A stretch of DNA of 64,000 nucleotides from Paenibacillus hamazuiensis (GTDB lineage: Bacteria > Bacillota > Bacilli > Paenibacillales > NBRC-103111), in NCBI RefSeq assembly GCF_023276405.1, contig NZ_JALRMO010000001.1:6135001-6199000 (forward strand). The letters are read 5' to 3'. A program made the translations under genes and the position numbers. Under the pieces are notes generated by a model, which was not told the DNA's origin, made no database searches, and saw nothing but the letters and a program-made list of their open reading frames with translations. Positions 61,074 through 64,000 of the stretch are shown here, one piece after another (the first letter of the stretch is position 1; each line of letters opens with the position of its first letter).

Positions 61074-61664
61074 ATGAATCCCCGTTTACAAAAGCAGCTC
61101 GAATTTATTATGGAAATCGACAAGCTGAAGCACATTTTTCGCCGATCGAAGCTCATGAACCGGTCCCGGTTCGAAAATGACGCCGAGCATTCGTGGCATC
61201 TGGCGGTCATGGCCATGCTGCTGGAGGAGTACGCGGGCGAAACGGAGCTGAACCGGCTGCGGGTGCTGCACATGCTGCTCATTCACGATCTCGTGGAAAT
61301 CGATGCGGGGGATACTTTCGCATACGATGCGCAGGGGCATGAAGACAAGCAGGAGCGCGAGGAAAATGCGGCCAGAAGGCTGTTTTTCATGCTGCCGCCG
61401 GATCAGGCGGAATGGATTTACGGGCTGTGGAGGGAATTCGAAGAGCGGCAAACCCCGGAGTCCCGGTTCGCCGCCGCTCTCGACCGGCTGCAGCCGCTCA
61501 TCCATAATTACTACACGGAAGGCGAATCGTGGAAGCTTCACGGCATCAGGCGACAGCAGGTGCTCGATCGCAACCGGCATATCGCCGAAGGCTCTCCCGA
61601 GCTTTGGGAGCTTGCCCGGCATTTAATCGAAGATGCGGTGCGCAAAGGTTATTTGGCGGAATAA
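61074..61664 (+). CDS. HD-domain protein, YfbR-like 5'-deoxynucleotidase family
   Basis: A 196-residue protein with HD motifs ENDAEHSWHLAVMAMLLEEY and LLIHDLVEIDAGDTFAYDAQ, then AAALDRLQPLIHNYY, all typical of the COG1896/YfbR group, which removes phosphate from deoxynucleoside monophosphates. ATG 61074 lies three bases after the transporter stop, with AAAGGAGA inside that gene's end, so the two are coupled. A perfect terminator follows. Confidence 0.88.
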   Translation: MNPRLQKQLEFIMEIDKLKHIFRRSKLMNRSRFENDAEHSWHLAVMAMLLEEYAGETELNRLRVLHMLLIHDLVEIDAGDTFAYDAQGHEDKQEREENAARRLFFMLPPDQAEWIYGLWREFEERQTPESRFAAALDRLQPLIHNYYTEGESWKLHGIRRQQVLDRNRHIAEGSPELWELARHLIEDAVRKGYLAE

Positions 61665-61698
61665 CGTGCGGTTTTAGCCATGCCTAACTTTCCCAAGC

Positions 61699-61740
61699 AA
61701 TAAAAAAATCATCTCCGGAAAAGGAGATGATTTTTTTATT
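61699..61740. terminator. bidirectional terminator, HD gene and leuA
   Basis: An 18-base-pair perfect stem whose two arms are A-rich then T-rich (61699-61716 with 61723-61740). It sits between two convergent genes and works in both directions. Confidence 0.9.
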
Positions 61741-61753
61741 GCGGTCCTAATCG

Positions 61754-63436
61754 TCAGCGCAGTGAACCGCCGGCGGTTTTACGGCTCATTTGATTCACGG
61801 CACTGAACAGAGCTTTTACGGATGAGGTCATGATATCAACGTCAATGCCGCAGCCCCAATGGACGCTGCCGTCCGAAGCTTTGATGCCGATATAAGAGAC
61901 AGCTTGCGACTTAGAGCCTGTTTCCAAAGCGTGCTCTTTATAGATCAAATCCGTATAGTTCATCCCCAGAACGGTTTGCAGAGCATTGCTGATCGCATCG
62001 AGTCTTCCGTTTCCGGTGCCGGCAATTTCCTTGACTTCATTGCCGATCCGTATAGTGACAACGGTCTGAAAATCTTCATCGTCTGTAAAGCGGTATTTGA
62101 CAAACTCGACAGGCGTTTGTATATTCACATATTCCTTCACGAAAATATCGTAAATTTCATCGGGCAGCAGTTCCTTTTGCTGCTGATCCGATACGTTTTT
62201 AACGCAGTAACCGAAGTTTTCGCGCATTTTCGCCGGGAGATCGAGTCCGTACTTCAGCTGCAGCACGTATCCGATCCCGCCTTTGCCGGACTGGCTGTTA
62301 ATGCGGATTATATCGCCTTCATACTCCCTGCCGATGTCCTTCGGATCAATCAGCAAATAAGGGACCGACCAATGCCGGGGTTCCTTTTCCTCGCGCCATT
62401 TCATTCCTTTGGCAATGGCATCCTGATGCGAACCGGAGAAAGCGGTGAATACCAGCTCGCCTCCGTAAGGATGTCTTTCGCTTACTCTCATTTTGGTCAG
62501 TCGTTCATAAACGGAGATGATCGCAGGGATGTTCTCGAAATTCAGCTTCGGGTCCACCCCGTGGGAGTACATGTTCAGAGCCAGCGTGACAATGTCCACG
62601 TTCCCCGTTCTTTCCCCGTTTCCGAACAAAGTGCCTTCGACGCGCTGGGCTCCGGCCAGCACCCCCAGCTCCGCATCCGCCACACCCGTTCCCCTGTCGT
62701 TATGCGGATGGACCGACAAGATGACATGCTCCCGAAAATTCAGGCGCTCGCTCATATACTCGATCTGGCTGGCGTACACATGAGGCATCGACATGGATAC
62801 CGTTGCGGGAAGATTGATGATGACCGGGTTCTCCGCCGTCGGCCGCCATACGTCGAGCACGCTGTTGCAGATGTCCAGTGCAAAATCAATTTCCGTACCC
62901 GTAAAGCTTTCCGGAGAATACTGGAACTGAAAATTCCCTTCTGTTTCCTCCGCACACTGCTTTAATAACTTGGCGCCGCTCACAGCGATGTCGATAATTT
63001 CTTCTTTGGATTTGCGGAATACTTGTTCCCGCTGCGCCACGGATGTCGAGTTGTACAAATGCACTACGGCTTTTTTCGCGCCTTTCAGCGATTCAAAGGT
63101 TTTGCGGATAATATGCTCTCGCGATTGGGTAAGCACTTGGATGGTTACATCGTCGGGTATCAATTCCTGCTCGATCAATGTGCGCAAAAAGGTAAATTCC
63201 GTTTCCGAAGCTGCGGGAAATCCGACTTCGATCTCCTTGAACCCGATATCTACAAGCAATTTGAAGTATTCCAGCTTCTCCTCCAAATTCATCGGAACGA
63301 TTAATGCCTGATTTCCGTCACGCAGATCGACGCTGCACCAAATCGGTGCCTCCGTAATGTATTCCTTTCTGGTCCAATTCAAGCTTGTCTCTGGCGGCAT
63401 AAAATATCCTCTGGCGTACTTTTCAACATTTTTCAT
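61754..63436 (-). CDS. leuA: 2-isopropylmalate synthase
   Basis: First committed step of leucine synthesis: acetyl-CoA plus 2-oxoisovalerate. It is a 560-residue protein of the longer LeuA type. It has APIWCSVDLRDGNQALIVPM at the start (catalytic HMGL-like core), HPHNDRGTGVADAELGVLAG (metal-binding HxH region), LFGNGERTGNVDIVTLALNM, and a C-terminal regulatory domain ending IMTSSVKALFSAVNQMSRKT. ATG 63436 is used (MKNVEKYARGYF, RBS AAAGGAAGGA); upstream open codons belong to the leader. It is controlled by a T-box. Confidence 0.95.
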   Translation of the reverse strand: MKNVEKYARGYFMPPETSLNWTRKEYITEAPIWCSVDLRDGNQALIVPMNLEEKLEYFKLLVDIGFKEIEVGFPAASETEFTFLRTLIEQELIPDDVTIQVLTQSREHIIRKTFESLKGAKKAVVHLYNSTSVAQREQVFRKSKEEIIDIAVSGAKLLKQCAEETEGNFQFQYSPESFTGTEIDFALDICNSVLDVWRPTAENPVIINLPATVSMSMPHVYASQIEYMSERLNFREHVILSVHPHNDRGTGVADAELGVLAGAQRVEGTLFGNGERTGNVDIVTLALNMYSHGVDPKLNFENIPAIISVYERLTKMRVSERHPYGGELVFTAFSGSHQDAIAKGMKWREEKEPRHWSVPYLLIDPKDIGREYEGDIIRINSQSGKGGIGYVLQLKYGLDLPAKMRENFGYCVKNVSDQQQKELLPDEIYDIFVKEYVNIQTPVEFVKYRFTDDEDFQTVVTIRIGNEVKEIAGTGNGRLDAISNALQTVLGMNYTDLIYKEHALETGSKSQAVSYIGIKASDGSVHWGCGIDVDIMTSSVKALFSAVNQMSRKTAGGSLR

Positions 63437-63469
63437 GGTTATCCTTCCTTTCATCAATTTCTGTGCTGA

Positions 63470-63790
63470 CTTGCCAAAAACCGGACGAAATGCAAAAAAG
63501 CCTTTCATCTCCGATGAACAGAGACGAAAGACTTTGACATCTTACGCGGTACCACTCCGAATTCATGCCATACCCGGCATGCCCTCTACGGATACGGGTT
63601 TGCAAAAACGTTCAACCCTTGTATCCTCCTGATGATAACGGTCAGGCTCCGGCTCCACCTACTTTTCCGGGTTCAGCGAGCAACTCCAAGGCGAGTTCCG
63701 ATTATCTCCGCGGCTGTTTCGCACCGTCCAACAGCTCTCTGTTCGCTTGAAAAATCGTACTATTCCTTATCAACGTATTTTAAAAATATT
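63470..63790 (-). ncRNA. T-box leader RNA (leucine) of leuA
   Basis: On the minus strand the T-box core GAGTGGTACCGCG is at 63545-63557, with a terminator hairpin (63499-63532, T run after it) 13 bases further on. The Stem I region carries GGTGCGAAACAGC, the usual AG-bulge/distal-loop context. A likely specifier codon CTC (Leu) is at 63693-63695 within GGAACTCGCC. Uncharged tRNA-Leu would bind and prevent termination. Confidence 0.92.
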
Positions 63791-63797
63791 TGTGACA

Positions 63798-63826
63798 ATC
63801 TTATATCACTTAACCTATGGTGTCAA
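63798..63826 (-). promoter_or_regulatory. sigma-A promoter of leuA leader
   Basis: On the minus strand: TTGACA (63821-63826), 17 bases, TAAGAT (63798-63803). The start point would be near 63790, just before the T-box leader. Confidence 0.8.
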
Positions 63827-63874
63827 GTGTTATCTTAACCCATTGGTTTGCGGGCGGCAACCTTGTACGCTCTT

Positions 63875-64000
63875 CTATGGTGCAGGGCGCTTGAAGAAAG
63901 CGATAAGCCGGTCTTGATGCGGCGTCACCGATACGAGTTCCCAGCCATGCCGGCCCCATTTGGCCAAAGCGTAGTCGAAGCCCGGATAACCGGCGTAATC
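63875..64000 (-). CDS. DUF4177-like small protein, C-terminal end
   Basis: The last 41 residues of a gene running off the right edge: DYALAKWGRHGWELVSVTPH then RLIAFFKRPAP. The xGWELVSVTP...AFFKRP pattern resembles DUF4177 proteins. Function is unknown. It is upstream of the leuA promoter on the same strand, with no clear terminator between. Confidence 0.65.
   Translation of the reverse strand, partial: DYAGYPGFDYALAKWGRHGWELVSVTPHQDRLIAFFKRPAP

Overview
The window looks like a chromosome segment of an endospore-forming Firmicute of the Paenibacillaceae type (Paenibacillus, Cohnella or a relative). The evidence is a CIRCE-preceded groESL operon, a GerA/GerC/GerB germinant-receptor operon, an SspH-type small acid-soluble spore protein, a Ku plus LigD-type end-joining locus, a leucine T-box before leuA, and many TTG/GTG starts behind strong Shine-Dalgarno sites. 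The order groEL-groES-tatC-tatA-Mo cofactor genes-abcF-tsaD-rimI-tsaB-tsaE-thiL closely follows the B. subtilis groEL-to-thiL neighbourhood as I remember it.

Region 1 (1-3.1 kb) is very AT-rich: the start of galU (partial) and a Wzy/O-antigen-ligase-like polymerase with a C-terminal repeat domain, the edge of a surface-polysaccharide cluster. Region 2 (3.1-4.9 kb) is an S-layer-homology surface protein. Region 3 (5.5-17.6 kb) is a mobile-element graveyard. It holds an IS4-family element with a doubly frameshifted transposase, a VanZ-like gene, two unrelated IS1634-family elements, an acyltransferase gene cut by an IS630-family element (its reading frame is restored exactly if the insertion is removed), and a decayed three-gene Mu/TniAB-like transposon (DUF6431-like protein, DDE transposase, ExeA/TniB-like ATPase).

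Region 4 (17.6-30.9 kb) is housekeeping: groEL/groES, Tat translocase, molybdenum cofactor genes, 5-formyl-THF cyclo-ligase, an ABC-F ATPase, the t6A genes tsaD/tsaB/tsaE with rimI, and thiL. A cluster of DnaA boxes lies between abcF and tsaD. Region 5 (30.6-39.5 kb) is spore-related: sspH, a 58-residue unknown protein, ku, a LigD ligase domain and a LigD polymerase domain separated by one in-frame TGA, a heptad-repeat coiled-coil protein, and a four-gene germination operon. Region 6 (39.5-48.2 kb) has an M23 peptidase plus bactofilin pair, a HAD hydrolase, a DUF4173-like membrane protein, an SgrR-like regulator, several unknown genes and a repeat-rich noncoding stretch. Region 7 (48.2-64 kb) has gltB/gltD with a possible structured leader, a PAS-only protein, an HD hydrolase, thymidine kinase, a second SgrR-like regulator divergent from an MFS transporter, a YfbR-like HD protein, and leuA under a T-box. 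A truncated small gene closes the window.

All calls come from reading sequence and translations by eye. No alignments, structure predictions or database searches were run, so family assignments rest on recognised motifs and context.
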